Source: Pedobacter sp. Leaf41
Lineage (GTDB): Bacteria; Bacteroidota; Bacteroidia; Sphingobacteriales; Sphingobacteriaceae
Length of the DNA: 64,000 nucleotides
Direction: 5' to 3'
Assembly: GCF_001422545.1 (NCBI RefSeq)
Contig: NZ_LMLE01000001.1
Location: 1,114,127 to 1,178,126, forward strand
Below, piece after piece: positions 18,382 through 27,146 of the stretch. The notes beneath the pieces were generated by a model. It was not told where the DNA came from. It saw only the letters and a program-made list of their open reading frames with translations, and searched no databases. The position numbers and the translations under genes were made by a program. Numbering within the stretch: the first letter of the stretch is position 1; each line of letters begins with the position of its first letter.

Positions 18382-18942
18382 TTAGAAGGTATAGCCTACT
18401 GATAGCCATAATTGGAAATCCAAATATCCTTTTGGAGCTGCCTGATGTAGATTGTTTTTAATGTTGAAATATTTGCCGTAACCTAAGCCGGTAGTGGTTT
18501 CTAAAATTAATCTTTTAAATGGTAAATATATAAAACCTACATTAACTCCACTGCGTACCGAATTCGCCTCGAAGTTTCTGTTTCTGCCAATAGATATAAA
18601 ACCAGTATTGTCTACTTCAGCATTAGATATAATTTTTTTATCCAAGTTTCCGGCATACAATCCCCAAAAAGGTGTGATTTCTTTGGATTTAATTTTATAA
18701 GCATACATTTTCCCTCTGAGCAAAAAACCACTAAACTTGTAGTCTCTACCCCAGTTTAGTTCGCCTGATGAATAGGAAAGTTCCAGACCATATCTCTGGC
18801 GAAAGGTTTTCTCAATAGAAAAAGATGGTTTTTTAGCCAATAAATTTGATAAATTGGATTTTACATTGATACCGACAGGTTCTTGAGAACTAGCCGTTTG
18901 AATAATTAGAAATGATATAAAAATGATTACAATCTTTTTCAA
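18382..18942 (-). CDS. Small outer-membrane barrel-like protein
   Basis: A 186-residue exported protein with signal peptide ending TASSQ. The start SNLLAKKPSFSIEKTF, where a strand begins with a Pro-Ser-Phe-Ser turn and leads into RYGLELSYS, resembles DUF3575-type barrels. Alternating aromatic strands follow, and the protein ends with a phenylalanine (WLSVGYTF), the usual beta-barrel signal. Function is unknown. It is upstream of the lipoprotein gene (46-base gap) and 56 bases after kdsB. Confidence 0.7.
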   Translation of the reverse strand: MKKIVIIFISFLIIQTASSQEPVGINVKSNLSNLLAKKPSFSIEKTFRQRYGLELSYSSGELNWGRDYKFSGFLLRGKMYAYKIKSKEITPFWGLYAGNLDKKIISNAEVDNTGFISIGRNRNFEANSVRSGVNVGFIYLPFKRLILETTTGLGYGKYFNIKNNLHQAAPKGYLDFQLWLSVGYTF

Positions 18943-18998
18943 CGATTCAAATTGTGAGGGTATTAAATCATATTTAAGTGTAATTTAAGAATATTATT

Positions 18999-19766
18999 TT
19001 ATTCTCGCTTCAAAGCCGCTAATAAGTTATTCAACTTTAATAAATCCTCTGGAGTATCTATTGCAACTGTTTCTAAATTTGTAACTTTCGTTTGAATATA
19101 AAAACCATTTTCAATCCACCGCAATTGCTCCAGGCTCTCTGCAATTTCTAATGATGATGGTGGTAGTTTGGTAATTTCATTTAATGATTTTGTTCTATAT
19201 CCGTAGATACCAATATGCTTATAAAACTGATGTTTCTCTGCCCAAACGCCTGGCTCGCCATTTCTAATAAATGGTATTGGGCTTCGGCTAAAGTACATTG
19301 CTCTGCCATTTACATCAATTACCACTTTCGGACTATTTGGGTTGTAGATGCTTTCCTGGCTTTGGATGGGTTTAATGAGCGTGGCCAACTGAACTTTATC
19401 CTCAATAAAACAACTTGCTAATAAATCTATTTGGCTAGGCTCTATAAAAGGTTCATCGCCTTGTATGTTGATTACAATATCAAACCCGGGGATTTTATCA
19501 ATCACTTCTGCACATCGATCGGTACCGCTTTGATGCTGAGCAGATGTAAACACAAACTCACCGCCAAATCTCTTAACCTCATCCACTATACGCTCATCAT
19601 CTGTAGCAATGACCACTTTCGACAAACTTTTTGCTTTCAGCGCTTGCTCATATACGCGTTGAATCATGGTTTTGCCTGCGATATCAACTAAAGGCTTCCC
19701 AGGAAATCGGGTAGAAGCAAACCGGGCAGGAATAATACCTATGGCTAAATTTGCACTATCAATCAT
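18999..19766 (-). CDS. kdsB: 3-deoxy-manno-octulosonate cytidylyltransferase
   Basis: Activates Kdo with CTP to CMP-Kdo for lipopolysaccharide inner core synthesis in the cytoplasm. The 255 residues contain GIIPARFASTRFPGKPL near the N-terminus (nucleotide-binding loop), VVIATDDERI near 50, INIQGDEPFIEP near 98 and YFSRSPIPFIR near 165, all family signatures. It starts two bases after the stop of the small DUF5808 gene and so is probably its operon partner. Length is normal. Confidence 0.95.
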   Translation of the reverse strand: MIDSANLAIGIIPARFASTRFPGKPLVDIAGKTMIQRVYEQALKAKSLSKVVIATDDERIVDEVKRFGGEFVFTSAQHQSGTDRCAEVIDKIPGFDIVINIQGDEPFIEPSQIDLLASCFIEDKVQLATLIKPIQSQESIYNPNSPKVVIDVNGRAMYFSRSPIPFIRNGEPGVWAEKHQFYKHIGIYGYRTKSLNEITKLPPSSLEIAESLEQLRWIENGFYIQTKVTNLETVAIDTPEDLLKLNNLLAALKRE

Positions 19767-19768
19767 GT

Positions 19769-19969
19769 TTATGGTAGGTTACTTAAGATATAAGCTAAAA
19801 TAAAAATTAGCGCTAACACAACGTAAGACAATGGATGAGCAAAATTCAGTGTCCAACCTAAAATTCTGATCCGCTTGTGCACAAACAAACGTTTATCATT
19901 TCGATTGAAATAAAAAATGCCAAGTTTCCAACTCGAATAATTCTCGTGTTCAAAATCTTTTTCCGTCAT
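19769..19969 (-). CDS. DUF5808-type small membrane protein
   Basis: A 66-residue protein. WKLGIFYFNRNDKRLFVHKR followed by LGWTLNFAHPLSY is the DUF5808 signature (a short aromatic module often found near the end of larger membrane proteins). The C-terminus is one membrane helix (VVLALIFILAYILS). Function unknown. It lies two bases before kdsB, so translation is probably coupled, but the family is widespread and a lipopolysaccharide role cannot be concluded from this alone. Confidence 0.75.
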   Translation of the reverse strand: MTEKDFEHENYSSWKLGIFYFNRNDKRLFVHKRIRILGWTLNFAHPLSYVVLALIFILAYILSNLP

Positions 19970-20032
19970 CTTTATAATATAATTAAAGCGATAATCAAAA
20001 ACAAATTTTAAGCAAAAAACGGCTCGTTAATA

Positions 20033-20056
20033 AATACATCAGGGTGAAGATGTATT
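20033..20056 (-). terminator. Hairpin after the deoxynucleoside kinase gene
   Basis: AATACATC and GATGTATT form an 8-bp stem with an 8-base loop, 25 bases after the kinase stop. There is no strong T run, so termination is only possible. Confidence 0.3.
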
Positions 20057-20081
20057 CGAAAATTCAATCTAAAAAATAAAA

Positions 20082-20696
20082 TTAAAACAGACCGTTTATT
20101 TCAGCCTCAATTGACTGAATAACAGTACCTAAATCTTCTGGATTGTTGGTGAAGTCCAGTTTGTCTTTATCAAGAATTAATAATTTACCCAAGTTATAAT
20201 TTTTGATCCAGGCTTCGTATTTTTCATTTAATTTAGACAAATAGTCAATCCTAATGCCTGCCTCATATTCGCGGCCACGACGTTGAATGTTATTTACTAA
20301 CGTAGGAACCGACGCTCTTAAGTAGACCAGTAAATCGGGAGGTTTGATGAAAGAAGTGATGTTATCAAATATCGCACGGTAGTTGTCATGATCACGAGTA
20401 GTCATCAGCGCCATATCATGCAGGTTTTCTGCAAAAATATGTGCGTCCTCATAAATGGTTCTGTCTTGAATTACGTTACGTTTATTTACTTCAATATCAG
20501 TAATTTGTTGAAAACGACTGTTGAGGAAATAAATCTGAAGATTAAAGCTCCAACGTTTCATGTCGCTATAAAAATCTTCCAGGTAGGGGTTGTTGTCAAC
20601 CGCTTCATACAAAGCTTCCCATCCATAATTTTTGGCGAGTAAACCCGTTAATGTCGTTTTTCCGGCGCCTATATTTCCTACAATTGCTATGTGCAT
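20082..20696 (-). CDS. Deoxynucleoside kinase
   Basis: Phosphorylates deoxynucleosides (deoxyadenosine/deoxyguanosine type by resemblance) for nucleotide salvage. The 204 residues open with the P-loop GNIGAGKTTL at 7-16. An EAVDNNPYLEDFY segment near 36 matches the substrate-binding region, DRTIYEDAHIF near 78 carries the catalytic glutamate-arginine region (ERS/DRS-like), and a lid with RRGREYE lies near 140. It lies downstream of trpS; the 91-base gap is filled by a hairpin repeat. Substrate preference cannot be read from the sequence. Confidence 0.9.
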   Translation of the reverse strand: MHIAIVGNIGAGKTTLTGLLAKNYGWEALYEAVDNNPYLEDFYSDMKRWSFNLQIYFLNSRFQQITDIEVNKRNVIQDRTIYEDAHIFAENLHDMALMTTRDHDNYRAIFDNITSFIKPPDLLVYLRASVPTLVNNIQRRGREYEAGIRIDYLSKLNEKYEAWIKNYNLGKLLILDKDKLDFTNNPEDLGTVIQSIEAEINGLF

Positions 20697-20705
20697 ATAT
20701 ATCTA

Positions 20706-20778
20706 GATATGAGATATGAGATATCAGATATGGAGTCGAGCATTGTCTCAAATCTCATATCAATCTTCTCAAATCTAT
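20706..20778. repeat. Dispersed hairpin repeat, copy 1
   Basis: GATATGAGAT (20706-20715) pairs with ATCTCATATC (20752-20761), and the unit ends with TCTCAAATCTAT. It lies between trpS and the kinase gene. A related unit lies at 25845-25903 between queA and ispD, also in a gap between co-directional genes. Confidence 0.5.
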
Positions 20779-20787
20779 TTAAAATTA

Positions 20788-21786
20788 CTAAAAACTTTTA
20801 AAACCGATTAAGCTACGAACCTCTCTGATGGTTTTCTGAGCACTTTCCCGGGCTTTCAATGCGCCATGTTTAGCAACCTGTCTTAAATAAGTTTCGTCTT
20901 TCGAAAGTTCTTCAATACGTTCTCTGATAGGGGAGTTAAACACAATCATATCTTCAGCCAGTTGCTTCTTCATATCTCCATAACGGATTTGCATTTTATT
21001 GTACAATTCGTCAAAATGCTCAATGGTATCAGGCGTAGAGACAATTTTCATCAAATCAAAAAGATTTTGAATCGCTTCTGGCTTTTCCTGATTTTCTTCT
21101 GTTGGTCCGCTATCGCTCACTGCTCTGGCCACTTTCTTACGGATAATTTCAGGGCTATCGGAGAGATAGATGCAGTTTCCATCACCATCTGATTTACTCA
21201 TTTTGCCTTTTCCTTCTAAGCCAGGTACTTTAACTAAATTTTCAGCATAATTAAACGCAAAAGATTCAGGGAAAAAATCGGCATTGTACATCCTGTTAAA
21301 TCGGTTGCCGAAGTTACGGGTCATCTCTAAATGTTGTTCCTGGTCTTTTCCAACAGGCACTTTCGTGGCTCTATGAATTAGAATATCGGCAGCCATCAAA
21401 GTTGGATAGGTTAATAAACCAGCATTTACATTATCCGGATTAGATCTTATCTTTTCTTTAAAAGAGGCGCTTCGTTCTAATTCACCTAAATATGCATTCA
21501 TATTTAAATACAAATAAAGCTCAGAAACTTCTGGAACATCAGATTGAACATATATGGTGGTTTCTTCTGGATTAATTCCGCAAGCTAAATATTCTACTAA
21601 TACATGGCGAACATAGCCATGCAAATCACCCGGAGTAGGATGAGTTGTTAGTGAATGTAGATCGGCAATAAAAAAATAGCAGTTATAATCATACTGCATT
21701 TTTACAAAATTGGTTACCGCACCAAAATAATTTCCTAAATGTAGCTTTCCAGTTGGCCTAATGCCACTCACCACTGTTTCTTTCAT
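20788..21786 (-). CDS. trpS: Tryptophan--tRNA ligase
   Basis: Charges tRNA-Trp with tryptophan. The 332-residue class I synthetase shows the HIGH-like motif as TGKLHLGNYFGA at 12-23 and the KMSKS loop as GKMSKSDG near 196-203. The DNVNAGLLTYPTLMAADIL segment near 118 contributes to amino acid binding. Length and motifs are normal. It is divergent from the acyltransferase gene, with a 179-base intergenic region containing a 10-bp inverted repeat. No T-box or trp-type leader was seen. Confidence 0.96.
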   Translation of the reverse strand: MKETVVSGIRPTGKLHLGNYFGAVTNFVKMQYDYNCYFFIADLHSLTTHPTPGDLHGYVRHVLVEYLACGINPEETTIYVQSDVPEVSELYLYLNMNAYLGELERSASFKEKIRSNPDNVNAGLLTYPTLMAADILIHRATKVPVGKDQEQHLEMTRNFGNRFNRMYNADFFPESFAFNYAENLVKVPGLEGKGKMSKSDGDGNCIYLSDSPEIIRKKVARAVSDSGPTEENQEKPEAIQNLFDLMKIVSTPDTIEHFDELYNKMQIRYGDMKKQLAEDMIVFNSPIRERIEELSKDETYLRQVAKHGALKARESAQKTIREVRSLIGFKSF

Positions 21787-21872
21787 AATGGCACGAAATT
21801 AAAAATAAAAAGCAAGGAACGTATACGATATAATCAATTTTATATGAATAGAATTTCTTGGCTTAATTTGAT

Positions 21873-21925
21873 TGATCAATCCTTTGTGATTCATGAAATC
21901 AAATATCTAATCTATGGATTGATCA
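21873..21925. repeat. 10-bp inverted repeat in the trpS/acyltransferase divergent region
   Basis: TGATCAATCC (21873-21882) and GGATTGATCA (21916-21925) are exact reverse complements separated by 33 bases. Position between divergent genes would fit a regulatory site, but it could be coincidental in AT-rich DNA. Confidence 0.3.
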
Positions 21926-21950
21926 GTATTTGAAATGGGAAAGTATTTTA

Positions 21951-21958
21951 TATTTTTG
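21951..21958 (+). promoter_or_regulatory. -7 element in front of the acyltransferase gene
   Basis: TATTTTTG matches TAnnTTTG. It ends only seven bases before the ATG at 21966, so the transcript would be nearly leaderless if this element is used. Confidence 0.35.
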
Positions 21959-21965
21959 ATTATCT

Positions 21966-22694
21966 ATGATTCACTTTCTAAGGCAAGTACACCGAGTATG
22001 GTTTTTATTTTGGATAATTTTCTTCTTTATCCTTTTTTATCCAATGTATTACCTCACATCTCGTAATCCAAAATATTACGCCATTTTAAATTTTTGCAGA
22101 AAAGCCAATAGTTTCTGTTGCAGTTTGCTTTCTGGCGTTTGGTACAACTATCGTTACGAGGAGAAACTAAATTACGAGCAAACGTATATTTATTGCGCCA
22201 ATCATTCTTCGAATTTGGATATTATGGTGTTTTGTATCATGTGCCATGGTAAATTCCATTTTATGGGCAAAGATGAATTGTTAAATAATCCGGTTTTAGG
22301 AATTTTCTTTAAAACAATTGATATTTCGGTAAACCGTGATAGTAAAATTTCTGCTTTTCGGGCATTTAAAAAAGCTGGCGAAAATTTAGAAAAAGGAATG
22401 AGCTTAATTATTTTTCCAGAAGGAAAAATAGATGATCATTATCCGCCACGGTTGGGTGTATTTAAAAATGGTCCGTTTCGTTTAGCTATAGATAAAAACA
22501 TTTCACTCGTGCCAGTTAGCATTACCAATGTTTGGAAAATTAACTGGGATGACGGCGCCAAATATGGAAGTAAGCCAGGAATTTGCGATATTTACGTCCA
22601 CAAACCGATAGACACAGCAAAGTTGGCAGACGTTGATTCTGATTTGTTAAAGGAAAAGGTATTTCAACTCATTGAAAGTAAGCTAGTAAAATGA
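21966..22694 (+). CDS. 1-acyl-sn-glycerol-3-phosphate acyltransferase (PlsC-like)
   Basis: Transfers an acyl chain to lysophosphatidic acid (or a related lipid) at the inner membrane. The 242 residues start with a long hydrophobic segment (about 10-30). The acyltransferase motifs are NHSSNLD near 79-85, a region with RDSKIS near 128, and FPEGKID near 155 in the usual FPEGT position (here Lys replaces Thr). Its stop overlaps the gatC start by four bases. The family also includes ornithine-lipid and other acyltransferases, so the acceptor is inferred. Confidence 0.88.
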   Translation: MIHFLRQVHRVWFLFWIIFFFILFYPMYYLTSRNPKYYAILNFCRKANSFCCSLLSGVWYNYRYEEKLNYEQTYIYCANHSSNLDIMVFCIMCHGKFHFMGKDELLNNPVLGIFFKTIDISVNRDSKISAFRAFKKAGENLEKGMSLIIFPEGKIDDHYPPRLGVFKNGPFRLAIDKNISLVPVSITNVWKINWDDGAKYGSKPGICDIYVHKPIDTAKLADVDSDLLKEKVFQLIESKLVK

Positions 22695-22981
22695 ATTTAG
22701 ACGCAAAAACTATTTATAAAATTGCCGATTTGGCCAGAATTCATATTGATGAAAAGCAAGTTGAAACCCTAATTCCTGAAATGAACAAGATACTTTCGTT
22801 TATGGAAAAACTCAACGAACTCGATACCTCAACCGTTAAGCCTTTAGTTTATATGAATGAGACGACTAATGTTTGGCGAGAAGACGTTGTGAAACAAGAG
22901 ATATCAACGGCAGATGGACTTAAAAATGCCGCCAAACATACTGATCAATTTTTTATGGTTCCAAAAATTATCGAAAAGTAA
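22691..22981 (+). CDS. gatC: Asp/Glu-tRNA amidotransferase subunit C
   Basis: Small subunit of GatCAB, which turns mischarged Glu-tRNA-Gln and Asp-tRNA-Asn into the correct amidated forms. The 96 residues show KIADLARIHIDEKQVETL, then a MNKILSFMEKLNELD segment, and the conserved VWREDVV stretch near 60. Length is typical. It overlaps the acyltransferase by four bases (ATGA). gatB lies 36 kb away in the same window, so the Gat genes are not in one operon here. Confidence 0.93.
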   Translation: MNLDAKTIYKIADLARIHIDEKQVETLIPEMNKILSFMEKLNELDTSTVKPLVYMNETTNVWREDVVKQEISTADGLKNAAKHTDQFFMVPKIIEK

Positions 22982-22984
22982 TTT

Positions 22985-23000
22985 TGTTACTATTGTAACA
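22985..23000. promoter_or_regulatory. Small palindrome before the ABC ATPase gene
   Basis: TGTTAC-TATT-GTAACA is a perfect 6-bp dyad, 36 bases before the ATPase start. It may be an operator or an RNA hairpin; there is no other evidence. Confidence 0.3.
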
Positions 23001-23035
23001 TCTTACCCTTTACGCTTGTCTAAAAACGAAAAAAC

Positions 23036-23794
23036 ATGGAGAAACCACTTATTACCATAAAAGAAATTGGCCGTAAATATGTAATCGGATCAGAAGTTAT
23101 CCATGCTTTAAAATCAGTTTCTTTAGACATTAATAAAGGCGAATTTGTCGCGCTTATGGGGCCTTCAGGTTCGGGAAAATCAACCTTGATGAACATATTA
23201 GGGTGTTTAGATACACCATCAAGTGGTACTTACATCTTAAATGGAACGAATGTGAGCCAAATGACTGATGATGCTTTAGCCGAGGTTCGTAATAAAGAAA
23301 TAGGATTCGTTTTTCAAACTTTTAATCTTTTACCTCGTTCTACCGCGCTGGATAATGTGGCTTTACCTCTAATTTATGCCGGAAGTAGCAAAAAGGACCG
23401 CGAGGCTAGAGCTGCAAAAGCCTTGGAAAACGTAAATTTAGGTAACCGTATGGATCATAAACCGAACGAGTTATCTGGCGGTCAGCGCCAACGTGTGGCT
23501 GTGGCACGAGCTTTAATAAACAATCCATCTATTATTCTGGCCGATGAGCCAACAGGTAACCTAGATACAAAAACCTCAATAGAGATCATGGGTCTTCTTG
23601 AAGAAATACACAGCAAAGGTAATACGATTATTTTGGTTACTCACGAAGAGGATATTGCGCAACATGCACACAGAATTGTGAGAATGCGTGATGGTTTAAT
23701 TGAGAACGATTACGTGAATACTGATATCAAAAATGTTTCTCCACGCCTGCAAGCTTTAAATGATAGTGGTAGCGATTGGGAAAAAATAAATTAA
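23036..23794 (+). CDS. ABC transporter ATP-binding protein, MacB/LolD type
   Basis: Cytoplasmic ATPase of a mechanotransmission-type ABC transporter. The 252 residues contain Walker [10 protein letters not shown] near 42-50, the Q-loop [10 protein letters not shown] near 91, the signature [15 protein letters not shown] near 144, Walker [13 protein letters not shown] near 166 and a switch histidine in VTHEED. The C-terminus has an extra 20 residues. No permease adjoins it; a MacB-type permease gene lies at 27147, 3.4 kb downstream on the same strand, and could be its partner. Substrate is unknown. Confidence 0.9.
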   Translation: MEKPLITIKEIGRKYVIGSEVIHALKSVSLDINKGEFVALMGPSGSGKSTLMNILGCLDTPSSGTYILNGTNVSQMTDDALAEVRNKEIGFVFQTFNLLPRSTALDNVALPLIYAGSSKKDREARAAKALENVNLGNRMDHKPNELSGGQRQRVAVARALINNPSIILADEPTGNLDTKTSIEIMGLLEEIHSKGNTIILVTHEEDIAQHAHRIVRMRDGLIENDYVNTDIKNVSPRLQALNDSGSDWEKIN

Positions 23795-23873
23795 AAAAGT
23801 TTTAAGTTTTAGGTGAGTAAGTTATACGTTTTGGATATACTTAAAGCGTGTAACTTATTAATATAGCTTCAAA

Positions 23874-24422
23874 ATGAAAATCTACACCAAAACTGGCGAT
23901 AAAGGACAAACCTCATTAATTGGTGGTACTCGTGTTCCGAAATATCATTTACGTATAGAAACTTATGGAACAGTCGATGAGCTAAATTCTCACATAGGTT
24001 TAATCATGTGTCAGGATATCGCTCCGGAATACAAGAAATTATTGAAAGAAATTCAGGATAGGTTATTCACAATAGGAGCAACACTGGCGGCAGATCCAGA
24101 AAAATCGAAAATGAAAATTCCTGATCTATATCAAACTGATATTGATTTGTTAGAAAAGGAAATGGATTTAATGAATGAAGTGCTGCCACCTCTAAAGCAC
24201 TTTGTTTTACCAGGCGGAAATACTACTGTTTCTTACTGCCACATTGCCAGATGCGTTTGCAGAAGGGCAGAACGTTTAACTGTTGAGCTTGCAGAAAACA
24301 GCTTTGTAGACGAGAAAGTTAATGTTTATCTAAATCGCTTGAGTGATTATTTGTTTGTTTTGGCACGAAAACTGAACATGGATTATAGCGCAGAAGAAAA
24401 CATCTGGATACCTCGTATTTAA
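23874..24422 (+). CDS. Cob(I)alamin adenosyltransferase, PduO type
   Basis: Attaches the adenosyl group of ATP to cob(I)alamin, giving adenosylcobalamin. The 182 residues start with KIYTKTGDKGQTSLIGG (the ATP-binding loop) and continue with YGTVDELNSHIG near 41. The RCVCRRAERL segment near 127 supplies the arginines that contact ATP. Length is normal for PduO-type enzymes. It stands between the ABC ATPase and a DUF2795 gene without an obvious operon. The product is the cofactor sensed by the MerR regulator at 36931. Confidence 0.93.
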   Translation: MKIYTKTGDKGQTSLIGGTRVPKYHLRIETYGTVDELNSHIGLIMCQDIAPEYKKLLKEIQDRLFTIGATLAADPEKSKMKIPDLYQTDIDLLEKEMDLMNEVLPPLKHFVLPGGNTTVSYCHIARCVCRRAERLTVELAENSFVDEKVNVYLNRLSDYLFVLARKLNMDYSAEENIWIPRI

Positions 24423-24507
24423 TAGTGGAAAAATAAGTTTGTTTTGCTCAAAAATTTTAATATACTTTGCGCATTGTTAAGAACAAGAATTTAATTGAAT
24501 TGAAGAT

Positions 24508-24729
24508 ATGTATTGGACATTAGAACTAGCATCGCACTTGGAAGACGCACCTTGGCCTGCAACTAAAGATGAATTAATTGATTATGGTATCCGTTCTGGC
24601 GCACCAGTAGAAGTTATTGAGAACTTGCAAGCGTTAGAGGATGATGGCGAACCTTACGAAACTATTGAGGAAATTTGGCCAGATTATCCAACTAAAGAAG
24701 ATTTCTTCTTTAATGAGGATGAATACTAA
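24508..24729 (+). CDS. DUF2795 domain small acidic protein
   Basis: A 73-residue acidic protein. The pattern SHLEDAPWPATKDELIDY followed by VIENLQALEDDGEPYE is the DUF2795 helical-bundle domain. The C-terminus is strongly acidic (DFFFNEDEY). Function is not known. A terminator follows after about 18 bases. A TATACTTTG sequence about 40 bases upstream resembles a -7 element with one extra spacer base, so it may be its own transcription unit. Such proteins are usually abundant in Bacteroidota, by general impression only. Confidence 0.85.
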   Translation: MYWTLELASHLEDAPWPATKDELIDYGIRSGAPVEVIENLQALEDDGEPYETIEEIWPDYPTKEDFFFNEDEY

Positions 24730-24747
24730 ATTTTATAAAGCATAAAG

Positions 24748-24777
24748 AAACCTTTCGAAAAAACGAGAGGTTTTTTT
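24748..24777 (+). terminator. Rho-independent terminator after the DUF2795 gene
   Basis: AAACCTTTCG pairs with CGAGAGGTTT (one G-T pair) over a loop of six A residues and is followed by TTTTTTT. Confidence 0.75.
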
Positions 24778-24899
24778 ATGACCTCTTTACAACGAAAAGG
24801 GGTTTGATTATCAATTAATTGAAAATATAATTTACATTTTTTAAACAAAAGTATTCCGGCTGTGTTAATACATCAACATTTACTTAAAAAATTAACACT

Positions 24900-25058
24900 A
24901 TGGGAAATTTATTGTATTTAGTCGCAGTAGTATTGGTTATACTATGGGTGATCGGCTTCGTGTTCCACGGCTTTGGCGATGTGGGTAACATCATTCACGT
25001 TTTATTGGTAATCGCAATTATTGCAATATTGCTTAAAGTTATAGGCAGAGCAACATAA
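24900..25058 (+). CDS. Lmo0937-type small membrane protein (52 residues)
   Basis: The frame runs ATG 24900 to TAA 25056-25058. Two hydrophobic segments, VAVVLVILWVIGFVF and IIHVLLVIAIIAILLKVIG, flank a HGFGDVGN turn. That layout matches the Lmo0937/DUF5670 family of small stress-linked membrane proteins found across Bacteroidota and Firmicutes. The product is unknown in function. It is isolated, with 170 bases of non-coding DNA before it, which includes a run of T/A sequence but no firm promoter match. Confidence 0.8.
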   Translation: MGNLLYLVAVVLVILWVIGFVFHGFGDVGNIIHVLLVIAIIAILLKVIGRAT

Positions 25059-25154
25059 AATATGTTAAGCGAACATTCATCAATTTGCAGAGTAAAATCT
25101 TAATATTGATGAATAGAGAGGGTGTTTCATTATTATGAAACACCTTTTCTTTTA

Positions 25155-25820
25155 TTAACTCTTTAACAAAAGTTCTGCTAACTCTAAATCAACAGGATAG
25201 GTTATCTTAATGTTATTTCTTTCTCCTTCCAAAATGTGAATAGCTTCACCAATAGCCTCAACAACACTAGCGTCATCAGTAAAATTTACTGAATAATCTT
25301 GTCGGTAAGCCTCTTTTAAAATTTTTAAACTAAAGGTTTGAGGCGTTTGTACCAGGAAGATTTCATCCCGCTTTAATGCAGATGTTTTATGGTCTTTAAG
25401 CATTCTTACACTGTCGCTCGATTGAACAGCAGCTATAACGTTACCATGCAATTCAGCCTCCTTAAAGCACCCGTCAATCAATTCTTTCGAAACTAACGGA
25501 CGAACGGCATCATGGATAGCGACAAAACATTCTTCATTAATGGAGCTAATTGCATTTTTAACCGAATAAAAGCGTTCGGTACCACCATCAATCACTCCGT
25601 GTGGTACACTAAAATTGAACTCTTCGCAAAGCCTTTTCCAGTAGCCCTGTTGTTCTTTGTTTAAAACTAATAAAATTTTAGGTTGAGTACTACTTTGCGC
25701 AAAAGCTTTTATAGTGTGCATTAAAACCGGGAGGTTTTTTAGCAACAAAAATTGTTTCGGGGTTTCCGTCTGCATCCGATTGCCAGAACCGCCTGCTACA
25801 ATTATAGCGTAGTATTTCAT
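25155..25820 (-). CDS. ispD: 2-C-methyl-D-erythritol 4-phosphate cytidylyltransferase
   Basis: Third step of the non-mevalonate isoprenoid pathway: MEP plus CTP gives CDP-methylerythritol. With the ATG at 25820 the protein is 221 residues and opens MKYYAIIVAGGSGNRM, the expected nucleotide-binding loop. A longer frame to 25874 reads through the hairpin repeat and is rejected. Other signatures are TPKQFLLL near 19, IHDAVRPLVS near 103 and the FTDDASVVE segment near 182. It is downstream of queA. It connects to idi and crtB further along as part of isoprenoid supply. Confidence 0.94.
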   Translation of the reverse strand: MKYYAIIVAGGSGNRMQTETPKQFLLLKNLPVLMHTIKAFAQSSTQPKILLVLNKEQQGYWKRLCEEFNFSVPHGVIDGGTERFYSVKNAISSINEECFVAIHDAVRPLVSKELIDGCFKEAELHGNVIAAVQSSDSVRMLKDHKTSALKRDEIFLVQTPQTFSLKILKEAYRQDYSVNFTDDASVVEAIGEAIHILEGERNNIKITYPVDLELAELLLKS

Positions 25821-25844
25821 ATTTAAGATGTGAGATAATAGATT

Positions 25845-25903
25845 TGAGATGTGAGAATGAGTTTTTAAGCTCATATCTCACATCTCAATACTCAAATCTA
25901 TAT
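25845..25903. repeat. Dispersed hairpin repeat, copy 2
   Basis: TGAGATGTGAGA (25845-25856) pairs with TCTCACATCTCA (25876-25887), with an additional TGAG/CTCA inner stem. The unit ends ACTCAAATCTATAT, matching the end of copy 1 at 20706-20778. It fills the queA-ispD gap and overlaps the last bases of queA. Confidence 0.55.
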
Positions 25904-26947
25904 AATTAGCATGGCATCACCATAACTATAAAATTTATATTTTTCTTTAACTGCTACTTCGTAAGCATTCATTACATTTTCATAACCACCAAACGCACTT
26001 ACCATCATCAATAATGTTGATTCTGGAGTGTGGAAGTTTGTAATCATTGAATTAGCAATACTAAACTCATACGGAGGGAAGATGAACTTGCTTGTCCAGT
26101 CATTTGCAGCCTTTAATGTTCTGTTTGCTGATACAGCAGATTCTATTGAACGCATTGAAGTCGTTCCAACTGCACAAATTCTTCTTTTTTCCTCTATGGC
26201 TTTATTTACAATATTAGCATCTTTTTGCTCGATGATAAATTGCTCTGAATCCATTTTGTGTTTTGTCAAATCCTCTACCTCTACGGTTCTAAAAGTTCCT
26301 AACCCAACATGTAAAGTTACTTCTGCAAATTCCACACCTTTAAGCTCAAGGCGTTTCATCAACTCGCGACTAAAGTGTAAACCTGCAGTTGGAGCTGCTA
26401 CAGCACCTTCGTGTTTAGCGAAAATGGTTTGGTAGCGTTCTTTATCTTCAGCAGTTGCCTTGCGTTTAATGTATTTCGGAAGTGGTGTTTCACCTAAAAT
26501 TTCTACGTTTTTTCTAAATTCTTCGTCTGTTCCTTCGAATAAGAAGCGAATGGTACGCCCACGAGAAGTAGTATTATCAACAACTTCCGCAACCAATAAG
26601 TCATCGTCGCCGAAATATAATTTATTACCTACCCGAATTTTACGAGCTGGATCTACTAAAACATCCCATAAACGTAACTCTTTATTTAATTCGCGAAGCA
26701 AAAAAACCTCGATAGTAGCGCCAGTTTTCTCTTTATTACCGTATAAACGAGCAGGGAAAACTTTTGTGTTATTAAGTATCATTACGTCTTTGTCATCGAA
26801 ATAACCTAGCACGTCTTTGAAAATTTTATGTTCGATTTTACCACTGTCTTTGTGTAAAACCATCAAACGTGCTTCATCGCGTTGTTCGGCTGGATTGTTA
26901 GCAATTAGTGACTCTGGTAGATTGAATTTGAATTGTGATAATTTCAT
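25898..26947 (-). CDS. queA: S-adenosylmethionine:tRNA ribosyltransferase-isomerase
   Basis: Makes epoxyqueuosine in the anticodon loop of tRNAs during queuosine synthesis. I chose the ATG at 26947 (349 residues), because a -7 element at 26970-26977 would place the transcript start after the earlier ATG at 27010. It begins [20 protein letters not shown] and carries [11 protein letters not shown] near 68, [12 protein letters not shown] near 188 and [15 protein letters not shown] near 305, all QueA signatures. It ends inside the hairpin repeat. Confidence 0.95.
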   Translation of the reverse strand: MKLSQFKFNLPESLIANNPAEQRDEARLMVLHKDSGKIEHKIFKDVLGYFDDKDVMILNNTKVFPARLYGNKEKTGATIEVFLLRELNKELRLWDVLVDPARKIRVGNKLYFGDDDLLVAEVVDNTTSRGRTIRFLFEGTDEEFRKNVEILGETPLPKYIKRKATAEDKERYQTIFAKHEGAVAAPTAGLHFSRELMKRLELKGVEFAEVTLHVGLGTFRTVEVEDLTKHKMDSEQFIIEQKDANIVNKAIEEKRRICAVGTTSMRSIESAVSANRTLKAANDWTSKFIFPPYEFSIANSMITNFHTPESTLLMMVSAFGGYENVMNAYEVAVKEKYKFYSYGDAMLII

Positions 26948-26969
26948 TCTTGATGAATTTTTTGAGGTG

Positions 26970-26977
26970 CAAAAATA
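26970..26977 (-). promoter_or_regulatory. queA promoter -7 element
   Basis: Minus-strand TATTTTTG matches TAnnTTTG, 23 bases before the queA ATG at 26947. It argues against the upstream in-frame start at 27010. Confidence 0.5.
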
Positions 26978-27146
26978 CGAATTTAATTTTTCTTTTTCGT
27001 ATTTTATCAAACGTAATTACAGTATACAATGTTTTGGTTAATTAAATATGGAAAAATAAGTCGCTTAACTCTGAAACGCCACAAAATTAACTAGTTTTGA
27101 AAATGAGTTGTAACCTTTTTATATGCTGTGCATCTAACCACTAATT

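Noticed and set aside
25821..25874. In-frame upstream extension of ispD
   Set aside because: It reads through the hairpin repeat, and the conserved start of IspD is the ATG at 25820.
26948..27010. Upstream start of queA
   Set aside because: A -7 promoter element lies within the extension, and QueA proteins begin at MKLSQF.
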